From Anoplolepis gracilipes (taxonomy: Eukaryota > Arthropoda > Insecta > Hymenoptera > Formicidae), in assembly GCF_047496725.1 (NCBI RefSeq), contig NC_132984.1, positions 8,327,001-8,391,000 of the forward strand: a stretch of 64,000 bases of DNA, given 5' to 3'. The notes under the pieces are model-generated. The model had not been told where the DNA came from, searched no databases, and saw only the letters and a program-made list of their open reading frames with translations. This document shows, one piece after another, positions 32,587-44,043 of this stretch. How positions within the stretch are numbered: the first letter of the stretch is position 1; every line of letters begins with the position of its first letter. The translations under genes were made by a program, and so were the position numbers.

Positions 32587-32671
32587 ATGGGTCAACAGCA
32601 CGATTGGAAACATTTGTCTCTCTGTCAACGTACGGAGACTCTTTCCTTCAGGAAAGGCTGGATGAAAAGGT
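32587..32671 (+). CDS. Possible first exon of the YqaJ element
   Basis: ATG at 32587 opens a 28-codon frame (MGQQHDWKHLSLCQRTETLS start) ending at a GTTAGT donor. It lies about 150 bases downstream of the TATA-like motif and roughly 1 kb before the YqaJ coding region in the same orientation. No matching acceptor could be established, so the link is speculative. Confidence 0.25.
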
Positions 32672-33280
32672 TAGTATTTTCATTTATATAAAAGGAATTG
32701 TTTTAATGTTATGTTATATGTTGTTTATTATATTGTTATCCAATTATGTTATGGCATATCGTTTTCGAATGAAAGATTTCATTACTCAAAGAGCGATCTT
32801 ATTTTCCAATAAATTTATATTTTTTTATCAAAAATGAATTTTGATTCCTAAGTTATATATAAATAATATATACATATAAAATATAATAATATATAATATT
32901 ATTTAAATAATATAATATATATAGAGAGAGTTACGATGTTCCATTTGACACTTTCACTTTTATAAAGCACATACTTTATTCTCTAATAATCAAATTATCA
33001 AAATAATAAAATAATATTATAGTGTTCTTGAAATTGTCCATTGATCTAAAAATCCAAATATTTCTATTAACACAAGACGGATTTTTGACGTCATTAATGA
33101 CACTTTTTGAGTGATGACTTGTATCATTTGAAAACGATAATATTTGGTAATTTGACTTCCATAAAGTCCATTAAAACATTAGTATTACAAAAATTGTTCT
33201 ACATTTTTTTTCAAATTATATCTTTAAAACAATTCCTAAATAAAAAATATAAATAGTATATAAAGTTTATTATTAAAATA

Positions 33281-33620
33281 CGGTTTGCATGTGCACACTG
33301 GTTCAAAAATTATCCAGAGGCAATTTATTCGTGAGCTGGTTATAATATTTCGTACTAGATGCGGTTTGCATGTGCACACTGGTTAAAAAATTATCCCAGA
33401 GGCGATTTAGTCGTGATCTGGTTGCAATATTTTATGCCAGATGCGGTTTGTATGTGCGCACTGGTTAAAAAATTATCCAGAGGCGATTTATTCGTGAGCT
33501 GGTTGTAATATTTTGTACTAGATGCGGTTTGCATGTGCGCATTAGTTAAAAAATAATCCCAGAGGCGATTTATTCGTGAGCTGGTTGTAATATTTCATAC
33601 CAGATGCGGTTTGCATGTGA
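33281..33620 (+). repeat. 81-82-bp tandem repeats, about four units
   Basis: CGGTTTGCATGTG recurs at 33281, 33362, 33444, 33525 and 33607. Each unit also holds ATTATCC(C)AGAGGC and GTGAGCTGGTT. Confidence 0.85.
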
Positions 33621-33689
33621 CATTTTGCGCTGTAATTGTACAGAACATTTTGTTTCCTCCCTCTATCGATACCGCGGTTATGAAATATA

Positions 33690-34190
33690 GTTGCGAGAGG
33701 GAAAAATTGCAAAAAAAGAATTGGCCAAAATACTGAAAAAGGAGATTAAAACTTGCACATTATTCATTGATGTTAAAAATCCATGCTTGGGTGCTTCTCC
33801 TGATGGATTTATAGATAAAAATGGCCTGGTAGAAATAAAATATCCTCTATGAGCTGAATTTAACAGCGGAAGAGGTTATAAAGACGCTGCCTCAATTAAA
33901 AAGCGTTTTTGATAAGAAAAATCTAGAGAAGATGAATCCAAAACATCGATTTTTCTATCAAGTTCAAGGCCAGTTAAGTATAACGCAGCGAGAATATTGT
34001 ATTTTCACTGTGTGGACGCCAAGAAGCTTAAAAATAATACGTGTTAATAGAGACAATGTATTTTACTCAAATGCTACCCTTTTTAACACGTTTCTATTAT
34101 GATTGCATGCTGCCCGAAATCTTGGATAGTCGACATAATAGACACATGCCTATTAGAAATCTTAAATATATAATAGAAGCTTAAGAAGCA
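33690..34190 (+). pseudogene. YqaJ-type viral recombinase (PD-(D/E)XK exonuclease) of a transposable element
   Basis: The first part reads KELAKILKKEIKT, then NPCLGASPDGFID and GLVEIKYP; after a single-base frameshift at about 33850 it continues as LTAEEVIKTLPQLKSVF, HRFFYQVQGQLSITQREYC and FTVWTPRSLKIIRV to a stop near 34101. GASPDG (Asp), VEIK (Glu-x-Lys) and YQVQGQ (Gln) are the lambda-exonuclease/YqaJ active-site motifs. Such domains resect DNA ends in phage recombination and also occur in poorly characterised insect repeat proteins. A further frame change leads into CMLPEILDSRHNRHMPIRN. Broken at several points. It is followed on the same strand by a protease segment that may belong to the same element. 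Confidence 0.7.
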
Positions 34191-34442
34191 ACTCAAAAAT
34201 TTACTGATCGAAAAAGTCGTCGATAATATAATATAGACGAAAATATTATCGAAGAAAGTCAATGTTGCGAATCCAATATTTTATCAATGGAAGCAACTAA
34301 TACTACTGTTACTGTTCTGACAAATGCGGAACAAGATGACGATTGCATCATTATTAGTTATTCACAAAATAAAGAAGAACTAATTGAAGATGATATAGCG
34401 AAACATAAAGAATTTCTCGATAAACAGGTTATTCTTTTTATA

Positions 34443-35702
34443 GCCCAGTAAAATTGTTCGATATTTCACGATTTGGAAAAAATAATTGAACAAATGCTGC
34501 AATTTCGTGGAAAGGTGTGTTTTGGGGTGCTTTTTGACATATCAATTAGATCAAAAGAAAATGCACAGGACCTAAATTGTAGGAAATTTTGTTACCTTCA
34601 ATTTAGGTCCTGTGCATTTTTTCCGCAAAGTTGACAAAAATGAAGATATAGACAAGAAAAGGAATAAAAATGCAATTTTGGCATAATTTATCCGAAAAAC
34701 AGCACTTTTCCAGTGCCTGTTTTTTTAGTAAAACACATCTCGTGATGGACTTACGCAGCTGGACCATTTTCATATGTATATGAACTAATAAAAATAGGTT
34801 GAAACTAATTTTTAAAAAATTGTTACGCATACGTTTTTGCGCTATAACTGTAATTTTTAATAAAAATGTATATTGGCCTTTATCTTTAAACACCTATAAC
34901 TTATAAACGATTTATCGTAGAAGAATCTACTACGGCTCATTTTAAAGATACTTTAATTGTCTTTAATTAATGTATATGTTATTATAGTCAACCAAAAGGA
35001 GTTATTTTGCAAAATACCTTTCAAAATTCAAATTTTGCAACTTTTTTGCTTTTATCTCATACATTCATTACCAAAATGAATTCAAATATACATGAAAAGT
35101 TTCAAAATTTTATTCCTTATTACTTTTATAATACATGCTATATGCGTACTTTTTGAGTTATAATTGACTTTTTCACACGAAAATTGTAGTTTTAGCCACT
35201 AACAGCGCATTCAAAAAATTTTTAAATATTCGTATCTCCGCAAATATCGATCGCACAGGAATAAAAAAAACGCAATTTATTTGCAATTTAGTGCTCCACA
35301 ACTTTCATTTAAACGATTTTGCGATCCAAATGGCCATTTTCAAGATATTAATGAAAAATTCACGACGCGCGGGCGCGTTTTCGTTGCGTCGCAAAATGAC
35401 CCATATTTTAAAAAATTCTATCTTGGCTTCTATTGGTCGTACGGAGTTCTATAAAAAACCAAATTGTGCAGAATTTTATTAGCTACAGTTTTGATATTCA
35501 TGTTTTTGCTCATAAACTTCATATTTTTCGAATTATTTACGAAAAACCGGTTTTTTGGACCTTTTTGTCACCACTGTGAATTTTTCGTAGCTTCCACGCA
35601 TGGGGACTTTTGATATGTCAAATGGCACCCCAAAACACACCTCTCCACGAAATTGCAGCATTTGTTCAATTATTTCTTCAAAAAAATTCCATTTTACTGG
35701 GC
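34443..35702. mobile_element. 1260-bp foldback element with TA duplication
   Basis: Starts GCCCAGTAAAAT and ends ATTTTACTGGGC, with about 100 bp of inverted arm (shared CAAATGCTGCAATTTCGTGG) and TA on both sides. It contains an internal hairpin at 34557-34622 (TGCACAGGACCTAAATTG and its complement). No ORF of its own is recognisable. It separates the YqaJ and protease-like segments. Confidence 0.75.
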
Positions 35703-36240
35703 TATTAATTTAGTAAGGGACAATGTATTACCTGTATATTGCAAACTAAACGACAAATTATTGGATCAATTTTTACGCGTTGTAAGAAATAAATCTCATT
35801 TTGAAATACAAAGTGTGCTACATTTAGAATATTCTCATTTAATTGAAGCAAGTCATAGCGACAAAAACTTACAAATTATTGAAGGAAATTGTAGTGATCA
35901 CTGGCCATGAATATTTTTTGACGGCACCAAGCTTCGAGTGTACGACAGTTTACCCGATTGTACATAAGATAAATTGGCGTCTAAAGAAAAAAATTACATT
36001 CATCGTCGTTATCTACAAATAAGTGCAAATGATATAATATTTGCAAAGGTTCAAGTATAACCTGATGGCACATGTGTGGAATTTATGCTGCTTTCGCCAC
36101 AGCTGTAGCATTAGAAGGAAATCCTTGTAACGAGAAATATTCCAATCGTGTGGAATACATGAGGCAATATTTTCTTAATATTATAGCAGAAAATGAACTG
36201 TCGCCTTTTCTCCAAAATGGTAATCCAATGAATCATTAGA
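35703..36240 (+). pseudogene. Ulp1/C48-like cysteine protease segment
   Basis: The frame from about 35710 reads VRDNVLPVYCKLNDKLLDQF, then IIEGNCSDHW (catalytic His candidate), FFDGTKLRVYDSL (Asp) and, after a frameshift at about 36070, PDGTCGIYAAFATAV-like sequence with the catalytic Cys-Gly and EYMRQYFLNIIAENELSPFL. The order His, Asp, Gln/Pro-Asp-Gly, Cys is that of Ulp1-type proteases often captured by DNA transposons. A TGA follows DHWP and more stops follow, so it is inactive. Orientation and proximity suggest it belongs with the YqaJ segment. Confidence 0.6.
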
Positions 36241-36274
36241 AAAAGACACTTCAATATTATTGATTTCTTTGTAC

Positions 36275-36450
36275 TTGGAGAGACGAAAATAATACATACA
36301 TTATGATTGCGTTCTCACGGGAATGGGCGATGGAGAGGCCCATTTTATATATATAATATTTTAACAAATCGGAAAGACAAAAATATAATGGTTGCGTCTT
36401 ACGAGAATGGGCGATGGAAGGCGCCCATTCTATACATAAAATATTCTATA
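36275..36450 (+). repeat. Tandem duplication of about 95 bp
   Basis: Two units share GGAGAGAC/GGAAAGAC, AAAATAATAC..., TTGCGT and GAATGGGCGATGG. Near the right end of the protease remnant. Confidence 0.6.
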
Positions 36451-36559
36451 AATATATTTTATATTATATATGTTATATATAAAGCCAGGAGCGATCTAAC
36501 GTGTACTGGCATTATACGTTTCTTTTTGTTAATTACACATTGACATTCCATATGTATAT

Positions 36560-37640
36560 ATGTCAAATGATATATTCATATTCTGTTGCATTTCTTTATT
36601 CGACCAAAATTATTGCCATGCAAAGTCATATGCGGAAGAAATTGTCATGCAAAATATGTGCAATAAATATAAACAAAATATTTAATTATTTAAGAATTAT
36701 ATGTATATAACATTGTACATCTAATGTTATATACTTATTTTTAACTCTATATAATAAATACAAATAAATTGTTAAACTTTCTTTAATTTTATAAATGTAT
36801 AGTATTATATATATTTGTGAAATAAATATTTTATCATATTTGATATCTCTTATACACTTTGCACACGTCTACTTCATCTTGTACATAGCTTTATTATATC
36901 ATGGTTTTGCATATGCCAAACATGCAATAAATAGGAACTAAATATGCTACAATGTTTAATTTGAGAAATATATATGTGTATGTAACACTATATATATCTA
37001 ATATCATATACTTTTCTTATTTTTATCTGTATGTAATAAGTGCAAATAAATTGTTTATTATTTATAATACATATTAGGTATTGAATATATAATTATCTCT
37101 ATTTTGTATTTTATACCATAATGTGTGTGAAAAAAGTTATGAATACGTGTATTTACAATAATAATAAATATATGTATTTATATAATATGTATATTGAATG
37201 CTATTATAAAAATACGTTTTAAAATTTTATTCATTATGGTATAAAATACAAAAAAAAGCATAATTTTATATTCAATATCTAATTGTATTTCTAATAGATA
37301 ATTTATTTTCATTTATATTACATACAGATAAAAATAAGAAAAATGTATGACATTAGATATATATATAGTGTTATATATACATATTTCTCAAAAAATATTG
37401 TAACATATTTAGTTCCTACTTATTGCATATTTTTATATCATGTGCAAAGCCATGATATAATGAAGCCACGTACAAGATGAAGTAGACGTGTGTAAAGTGC
37501 TAAGAGATATAAAGTATGATAAAATATTTATTTTACAAATATATAATACTATAAAAGAAAAAGTTTAACAATTTATTTGTATTTGTTATATAGATATAAA
37601 AATAATTATGACATTAGATGTTTATATTATATACACATAT
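36560..37640. repeat. Large AT-rich palindrome
   Basis: The left half (36660-37130) is matched in inverted order by 37200-37640, for example TACACTTTGCACACGTCTAC versus GTAGACGTGTGTAAAGTG, and TACATACAGATAAAAATAAG at 37320 versus its complement near 37025. The centre is near 37165. No gene. Confidence 0.7.
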
Positions 37641-37847
37641 TTTTCAAATTTAATTTGTTTACACACATTTTGTATATGCCTATTAGTCCTCTACATTACG
37701 TTCAGCCTTGCGACGAAATTTTGGTCGAGAAAAAAAGTCGTTTCTTTATAACAATTGAAAACGACACATGTACAAAGATTACGCATCAGTGTGTACTATT
37801 ACCACACAACAAATATCTTTTTGCCAGCGAACGAAAGAGACGATAAT

Positions 37848-38092
37848 AGAATTGAGCGAGACAATAATAGAAACGAGGGAGACAGTAATAAGAGCGAACG
37901 AGATAGTAATAAGAGCGAGCGAGACAGTAATAGGAGCGAGCGAGAGGGGCATAGCAGCTGGTAGAGAAAACTCGAGGCTCGAGCCTTTCCTTGCACGCTG
38001 CTATTCCTATCTCGCTCGCTCCTATTACTGTCTCGCTCGCTCCTATTACTATCTCGCTCGTTCCTATTGCTGTCTCGCTCACTCTCATGCCG
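37848..38092. repeat. 21-bp tandem repeats forming a palindrome
   Basis: Units of GAGACAGTAATAGGAGCGAGC repeat about four times up to 37945, then the complement (CTCGCTCGCTCCTATTACTG) repeats up to about 38090. The 21-bp period keeps a Lys/Asn/Ser/Glu/Arg-rich frame open that I do not regard as a gene. Confidence 0.8.
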
Positions 38093-38258
38093 ACTGCGTC
38101 GGTAATACTTTGGGTGCGTTCCGTTTCGCGCATGAAAGGCATGAATGCCCAGCGCAGAGCATGAAGTGCAGAACTCGTTCCGTTTCTTCATGCACTTCAT
38201 GCATGGGTCTTGCGCTTTCTAGTAACGGAACAAATTTCATGCACTTCATGCATTAAAC

Positions 38259-39127
38259 TGTGACAAAGTCACCAGGGACCGAACACCCGCCCCTGAAACA
38301 ATCGGCGCCCCCAGACGTTGCGGCGTTGGGGCTCTCGGTTTCCCCACACGGCCGCCTCCCTACTCAATTCGAAACCGAGAGTGGGAGGCCAGCCGCCGGG
38401 TATATAAGCCGACACAGCCGGAGAACCGGCACCTAGTCCTGTCCTGATCCTGCCTCGAGAGAGTTCTCCGAGGATCCAGACACCAGCGACTACTCCCGGT
38501 TCCTTCACCGCGATCCTCCGGACAACGGGTGTACTCGTTGACTGGACCGGGCGTTCCCGGTCTCCGATCCACCGGACAACGGGTGTACTCGTTGACTCGA
38601 CCGGGCGTTTCCGACCCTCCGGACAACGGGTGTACTTGTTGACCCGACCGGGCGTTCCCGGCCGCCGCAAAAGCCAGCCGTCCGTCCCCGAACGACTGTA
38701 AACCAACCGCCCGTTTCCGGGCGTAGAAACGTTGACATCCGTCCGTCTCCGGACGACCCCGAAGACCGAGCCGCCGCCAAGAGCGGTCCGCGACGACCGG
38801 ACCCGCCGAACTCGTGTGCGCCACTCGAGGCGCACCAACCCACCGTTAGACGACCGGACCTACCGCCTCACCGCCCGACACCCGGACACGTCGAAACCAT
38901 CGTTCTCCTGGAGGCGCCCCGCACGCCACAGGCCGAGCCAAGGCCTCGTTATATATATCTCACCCTCTATTGTAAATACACCCCCCCCCCTCGTACTACA
39001 TGAATAAACGAATCTAACTACAAGATAGCAGGAGAGTCACTATTTTCCTTCCTCCCGTGCCGAGCCTTATCCCGAACCCTGGTCGATCGAGCGACATCCG
39101 CGGCGACGGGAAAGGCGTAGCATTACA
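38259..39127 (+). mobile_element. Solo LTR of a retrotransposon, 869 bp
   Basis: Begins TGTGACAAAG, ends GCATTACA and is flanked by AAAC on both sides (38255-38258 and 39128-39131), a 4-bp target duplication. It contains a TATA box (GGGTATATAAGCC near 38400), three tandem copies of GGACAACGGGTGTACT (about 38519, 38571, 38619) and AATAAA near 39003. Orientation is inferred from TATA and poly(A) signals. The strong GC content produces several long spurious frames. Confidence 0.85.
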
Positions 39128-39131
39128 AAAC

Positions 39132-40761
39132 ATGAACGTGATGGACGAGCAATCACATATTATTTCAATTATTGCTATTTCATCTTCTTTTATGATATTA
39201 AAAGAAGATGAAATATCAACAATAGACTCATGTTTATCGAGCAGCAGCAGCAGTGAAAGTGAAAGTGACAGTGATGAAGAAACAGATATGTTAACAATAT
39301 ATGGTATTATGATAGGAAATACTAGAGGCACAAATATTCCTTCCGAAAAACTTTTTGATTATGTTGAACGAGTTGTCCCAGGATATTCACGACAAGAATT
39401 CAAGGAACACTTCAGGTAAGTTTTATTTTTACACAAGAAATTACTTCTTTTTTGTAAGTTTGGATTTGCTTTTCATCACCTGAAAGTTCGCTTTCATCAC
39501 TACTAGTACTTAAAAAATATAAGTCTTGTTTTATTATAAAAGAAAATAAATAGCAAATATGGAAATTAATTGCAATTTTAAAAAATAGTTAACCTTAAAT
39601 TGTCATGTTTCTTATTTGCAGGATGTTCCTTGAAACGTACGAAATGATTTTACAATTGATTGGGCCAGCTTTAAGTCAAGTCAACGCAACAGGAAGAAAA
39701 CAAATACTTCCAGGAAAGCAACTATTAATAACGTTATGGTTTTTAGCTACTTCAGATTCTTATAGGTATTAACCTTTATTCTCGTAGTTAATTAATATAA
39801 TAAAATTAATATAATGGCTGTTTCGATATTCACTACCAGTACTGAAAATTTATAGTTTACATCATGTACATTATAGATTTTCTGTATTGGCAATTAATAT
39901 CAGAATGCAGGTTTTTTTTATGTATTTTTGAATATAGAGTTGTATAGCATATATGTTTGTTTTTACAGATCAATATACGTCCAATTTGGTGTTGGTAAAG
40001 CAACAGCTTTCAGAGCAGTAAGGAGGATAACTTACGCCTTACATTGCTTTGCACCGAGATTCATTCAGTGGCCGAAGGATGAAGTGCTACATCGCACTAT
40101 TGAAGAGTTTATGAAAGCAAGAGGTTTTCCTAATGTGATTGGCCCTTGATGGATCTTATATTAAAATTAGAGCTCCACAAGAAGATGCTGCGTCATACAT
40201 ATGCAGGAAACAATTTCATGCGATTCACTTACAAGCGGTATGTAATGCAAAATCAGTTTTCACTCACTGCTATGCAGGACATGTCGGTTCAGTACATGAT
40301 GCAAGAGTGTTCAAAATTCTGCACTTGCTAATTATATTGAAATGTCAAATGAATACTTTCCTTTTGACATTCATATAATAGCTGATTCTGCATATGCAAT
40401 ACATCCGCACGTAATGGTTCCATTTAGAGATAATGGCCATTTTACAGTAGTTCAGAAAAATTATAACTTTTGTTTATCTTCAACCAGGATGGCCATAGAG
40501 CAAGCTTTTGGATTATTAAAGATACGGTTCCGTATATTGTTAGATTGCTTACCCCTAACTGATATAAAAAAAATTCCACAAGTAATATTAGCTTGCTGCG
40601 TTCTCCATAATATTTGCACTCTAAGAAATGATGACTTTCCAGTTGTAGTATATCCAAATGTAGAAAATATTACACCTGATATAATAGGCAATGGAGCTGA
40701 ATTAGGCAACGTCAAAAGAAACAGAATTATGCACGAACTAAGAATGCATAACATAAATTAA
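39132..40761 (+). pseudogene. HARBI1-like Harbinger transposase, two introns, two frameshifts
   Basis: Exons 39132-39415, 39622-39765 and 39969-40761 have GT donors (GTAAGT, GTATTA) and CAG/TAG acceptors. Exon 1 holds an acidic Ser stretch and KLFDYVERVVPGYSRQEF; exon 2 the MFLETYEMILQLIGP helices; exon 3 FGVGKATAFRAVRRI. The DDE domain follows: LDGSYIKIRAP (first Asp), ADSAYAIHPHVMVP (second Asp) and IEQAFGLLKIRFRIL (Glu). Frameshifts at about 40145, just before the first Asp, and at about 40325 break the catalytic domain. The enzyme would cut and paste the 38112-43516 element. The solo LTR ends four bases before this ATG. Confidence 0.85.
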
Positions 40762-40901
40762 CGGTTTATTATGATGTTTATTATGTGCAAGAATTATTTG
40801 TATTCAAAAATACTATTAATTAATTCTTAACTTTTTATATTTATCTTATTACTATTTATAAGGCATTATATATTTATGTATTATCCATATATGTATTATT
40901 G

Positions 40902-40940
<39 letters not shown>

Positions 40941-42296
40941 TTATATAAACAGGAAAAAAATATACAAAATCTTAAAAAAATTAATGTAATATTTATTTGG
41001 ATTTTCCTCTCTTCAGATATAGTTTGAAAAATACAAAATATACTTTAATATGAACACAGCAACATTGTCGTTCTTCTCTAAAAAAAGTGAATTGCGCTAA
41101 CAAATATATAGCATAATATTGAATAGGCTGTGCCACATTTTTTCTAAATACTTAGCAAATTTTTGATTTCGCGCAAAATTAAAAACTGAAATATTCCTTA
41201 ATTATTGATACAAAACACAGCTTTTGATGCAATTTAACTCTGACTTAGAAATAATGTACATATAAATAAAATATACGTGAATGAAATAACAGCATAAACA
41301 TAACGTACATATAAATAAAATATACGTGAATAAAATAACAGCAAAAACATAACGAAATATGCAATATCTTAAGTAAATCACAGTAAGTCAATACTAACTA
41401 TCGGATTCTCCTTTCTTCAGACATGCTTTGAAGAATGCGAAATACACTTATATCAGCGTAGTAGTTATTATATCGTCGTTCTTAATCAAAGCGAAATGCG
41501 CCAACAGGTACATAGTGTAATATTGAATAGGCTGGGCCACATTTTTTTCTAAATAGTTTTTAACTTCGCGCATTCACATATACATACACATACTCATACA
41601 TGTACTCATACACATACACGTACTCATACACACACACATATTTCATTCCTATATTGTTTACCTAGATTTTGTTTTTCTAACTAACAATCTAAATTTATAA
41701 TATAAAGAAGATTAAAACGACTGTGGAAAAGAAAAAGAAAATCAGTCAGAAAGAGTTCCTTCAGAAACATAATAATTATATCGCGTTGATTGTCACATTA
41801 ATTGGCAGTTTCCGCATCCAAATACTTCTCCTTAAAAAAAATTATTTATTTCTTTATTTTTTTCTTTAATATTCTCTTTTATTTAATATTTTTTATTTAA
41901 TATGCTTTATAGAAAAATATTAAATATATGAGTTTATATGTAATGTAATGTTTTAATATTTATAAGAATTATAATTCTAAGTATTGTAATAGACATAATA
42001 TACAAAATAAACAAAAATATATAATTAATCTTTATATTCTAACAGGTTTAAATTATATTTTTAAAATAAAAAAAATAAATCAAAATCTTAATATCAATTA
42101 AATGTCATCGAAGTTACTTCTTACATCAATGAAGATTTTTCAATGCATAAAAAATGATGTTTAAGTTCTTTTTTTCTATGAGTTTTCCTAACAGATCAAC
42201 AAGAGATCTCTGAATTTCAGATGTTTCTTTATGCATTTCGCGTTTTTCTGTTCTATAAGCTTCCCATCTTTGCTCTTTTCTTTTTTCCTTTTCCTT
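40762..42296. other. Harbinger internal non-coding region
   Basis: Holds a (TA)n run at about 40903-40938, a 2-unit 56-bp tandem repeat (41252-41360, TACATATAAATAAAATATACGT) and a diverged duplication of about 150 bp (41005-41150 versus 41408-41557). No gene. Confidence 0.7.
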
Positions 42297-43327
42297 TTAT
42301 TCTAGACTTCTTTCTTCTCTTTTTTGATCTTTTTCATTCTTTAAATCAGATATAAAAGAATCTAAAATAGCTTCCACTTTTCTTTTCTTTGATTTAAGAG
42401 AAATAATATTCTCACATTCAAAGTTCATGGATGATACAGAATTACACGTTGAAGATGACGAAGATGCTAATTCGAAAGTGGTGGGTATACTTGGTCCATT
42501 GCTGCTTGCTACAGCTAGGAGAAACCCAGCTTTTCTCACCAAATAAAGAATCCATAACAGAATAATACACCCAAGAACTGTTATGATTGCCATATTTAGC
42601 ATTAGAATCCTTAATTTTTTTATAAGTTCTTTTCAAGCTTGACATTTTGTTTTGAACTTGTACACCAGACACACTGTAATTTGAATTTTTCATTTCAGAA
42701 GCAATCTCTGACCATAGTTTATTATGACGTTTCAGTCAAACGTTTCTTTTTCATCTGATTTCTGATTTTCTTCAACATTGTTACTTTCAAAAGTGCTATT
42801 AAAATTATTTAAATCTTGGTTATTAGCATCTTCGTTAATAAAGTGTTGAACCATATTGATACTTCTTCGTTCCGTTTCTTGTGAAATTATCTTTTTAAAT
42901 AGTCCTTGATCTAGAAATCAACAGAAACAACTATTTAAGCAAAACATCAAAAGATAAACCTTAATATTTTTAGAATTATTTTTTTTCATAGGTTAACTCT
43001 CCCTCAGACGTAACATTTTTTTATTAATTTTCCCTGGTTTTTAAAACAATTTTTCTTAGCGCTTGGCTAATAAGCCAGCATTAAAGTATGTAAAAAAAAG
43101 TCCAGAACAATTGATAATTATAACAATCAATAAAAAAATCGAAGTATTTAGTAATATATAATATATGACATAAAATAATATCTATTCGATATCGCGTCTA
43201 ATAGAGAATAAGAAAATCTTATTAATTTACCTCCATTCATTATTTGATTGTAATCTTCGTCCGATACTGTAATATTGTACAATTCTTCTTTTTCATCAAC
43301 AAGCACTCGTATAATTTTACCCGCCAT
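42297..43327 (-). pseudogene. Harbinger Myb/SANT-like DNA-binding protein
   Basis: Exon 1 (43327-43231, minus) encodes MAGKIIRVLVDEKEELYNIT and ends at a GTAAAT donor; exon 2 starts after TTTCTAG at 42910 with an acidic linker. A frameshift near 42735 leads to LWSEIASEMKNSNYSVSG, QVQNKMSSLKRTYKKIKD and SWVYYSVMDSLFGEK, the trihelix/Myb-SANT-like domain, and another frameshift near 42520 leads to a Ser-rich region and a Lys/Glu-rich tail ending at 42297. In active Harbingers this second protein is needed with the transposase for DNA binding and nuclear import. It is convergent with the transposase gene. Confidence 0.75.
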
Positions 43328-43589
43328 TTTTCGCTTATGCATGAGCTGCATGAACTGCCTCTGCTCAAAAGGCACTTTATGCAGTCTCATGCACCGGAAG
43401 GGGCGGAGCAATACACTTGACAGAAGTTGGACCATGCATGCAGAGAGTGCGCATGAAGAGAAACGGAACGAACTTTCATGCTTCTATGCACATCATGCAA
43501 GAAACGGAACGCACCCTTTTTTAGTTCTTTCAAGGCGGCGCTCAAAATCGCGTATATAAGTTTGGCCGACGCTTCAGTATCCCCTTAAC

Positions 43590-44043
43590 AATTTAAATAA
43601 TTTATTAAAATAATTAAATAGTTTGACATATATTGACAGAAACTGATTCGATTTTGAAAATCGTATCCTCCAAGTTCCTGGTGCAAGTTCAAGTGATAAG
43701 GATGGTAGCGATTAGTATTCAAAATCCTCCAAACTGTCGTTTGACTCAGTCCGGAATCAATTGATATCCTCCTAGTTGAATCATGAGGATTTACAGCAAC
43801 GGCAGCAAGGACATCGACTTCTCTTTCATCTCTCACAGGTCGCCTAATTTCCTGGTTTCAATTGTATTGCGGATGAAGTTTACCAGTTGTTCGAATCCGA
43901 AAGACTAAACGCCTTAAAACTTCCCGAGACTGAGGAATACGTTGGGGGTACCTTTCTGCGTACAAACGCTCGACTGCTCTGTAATTTTGGCGACATTCAC
44001 CTAACACCATAAGCATATCAAAACCTTCCTGATTGGAAAACAT
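43590..44043 (-). pseudogene. Tc1/mariner-like transposase N-terminus (DUF4817 helix-turn-helix)
   Basis: Starts MFSNQEGFDMLMVLGECRQN and carries NYRAVERLYAERYPQRIPQS (DUF4817-type helix-turn-helix), then an in-frame TGA at about 43858, then VDVLAAVAVNPHDSTRRIS and SQTTVWRILNTNRYHPYH (second helix-turn-helix). The sequence stops being transposase-like at about 43640, before the DDE domain. It lies with its own left terminus at 44315-44607 on the same element. Inactive by stop codon and truncation. Confidence 0.75.

Larger units (their letters stand above)
38112..43516. mobile_element. PIF/Harbinger DNA transposon, nearly complete
   Basis: Terminal inverted repeats GGGTGCGTTCCGTTTC (38112) and GAAACGGAACGCACCC (ending 43516) bound a 5.4-kb element. 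TTT or TT-rich sequence flanks both ends; a 3-bp duplication is plausible. Subterminal CATGCACTTCATGCAT motifs recur at both ends. It encodes the two usual convergent genes, a DDE transposase (+) and a Myb/SANT-like protein (-). A solo LTR is inserted near the left end. Both genes carry frameshifts, so it is inactive unless supplied in trans. Confidence 0.85.

Noticed and set aside
37755..38200. Lys/Asn/Ser/Glu/Arg-repeat ORFs on both strands
   Set aside because: Artefacts of the 21-bp tandem repeat and its inverted copy.
38269..39007. Several overlapping long ORFs on both strands
   Set aside because: They lie inside the GC-rich solo LTR with clear TG...CA ends and target duplication.
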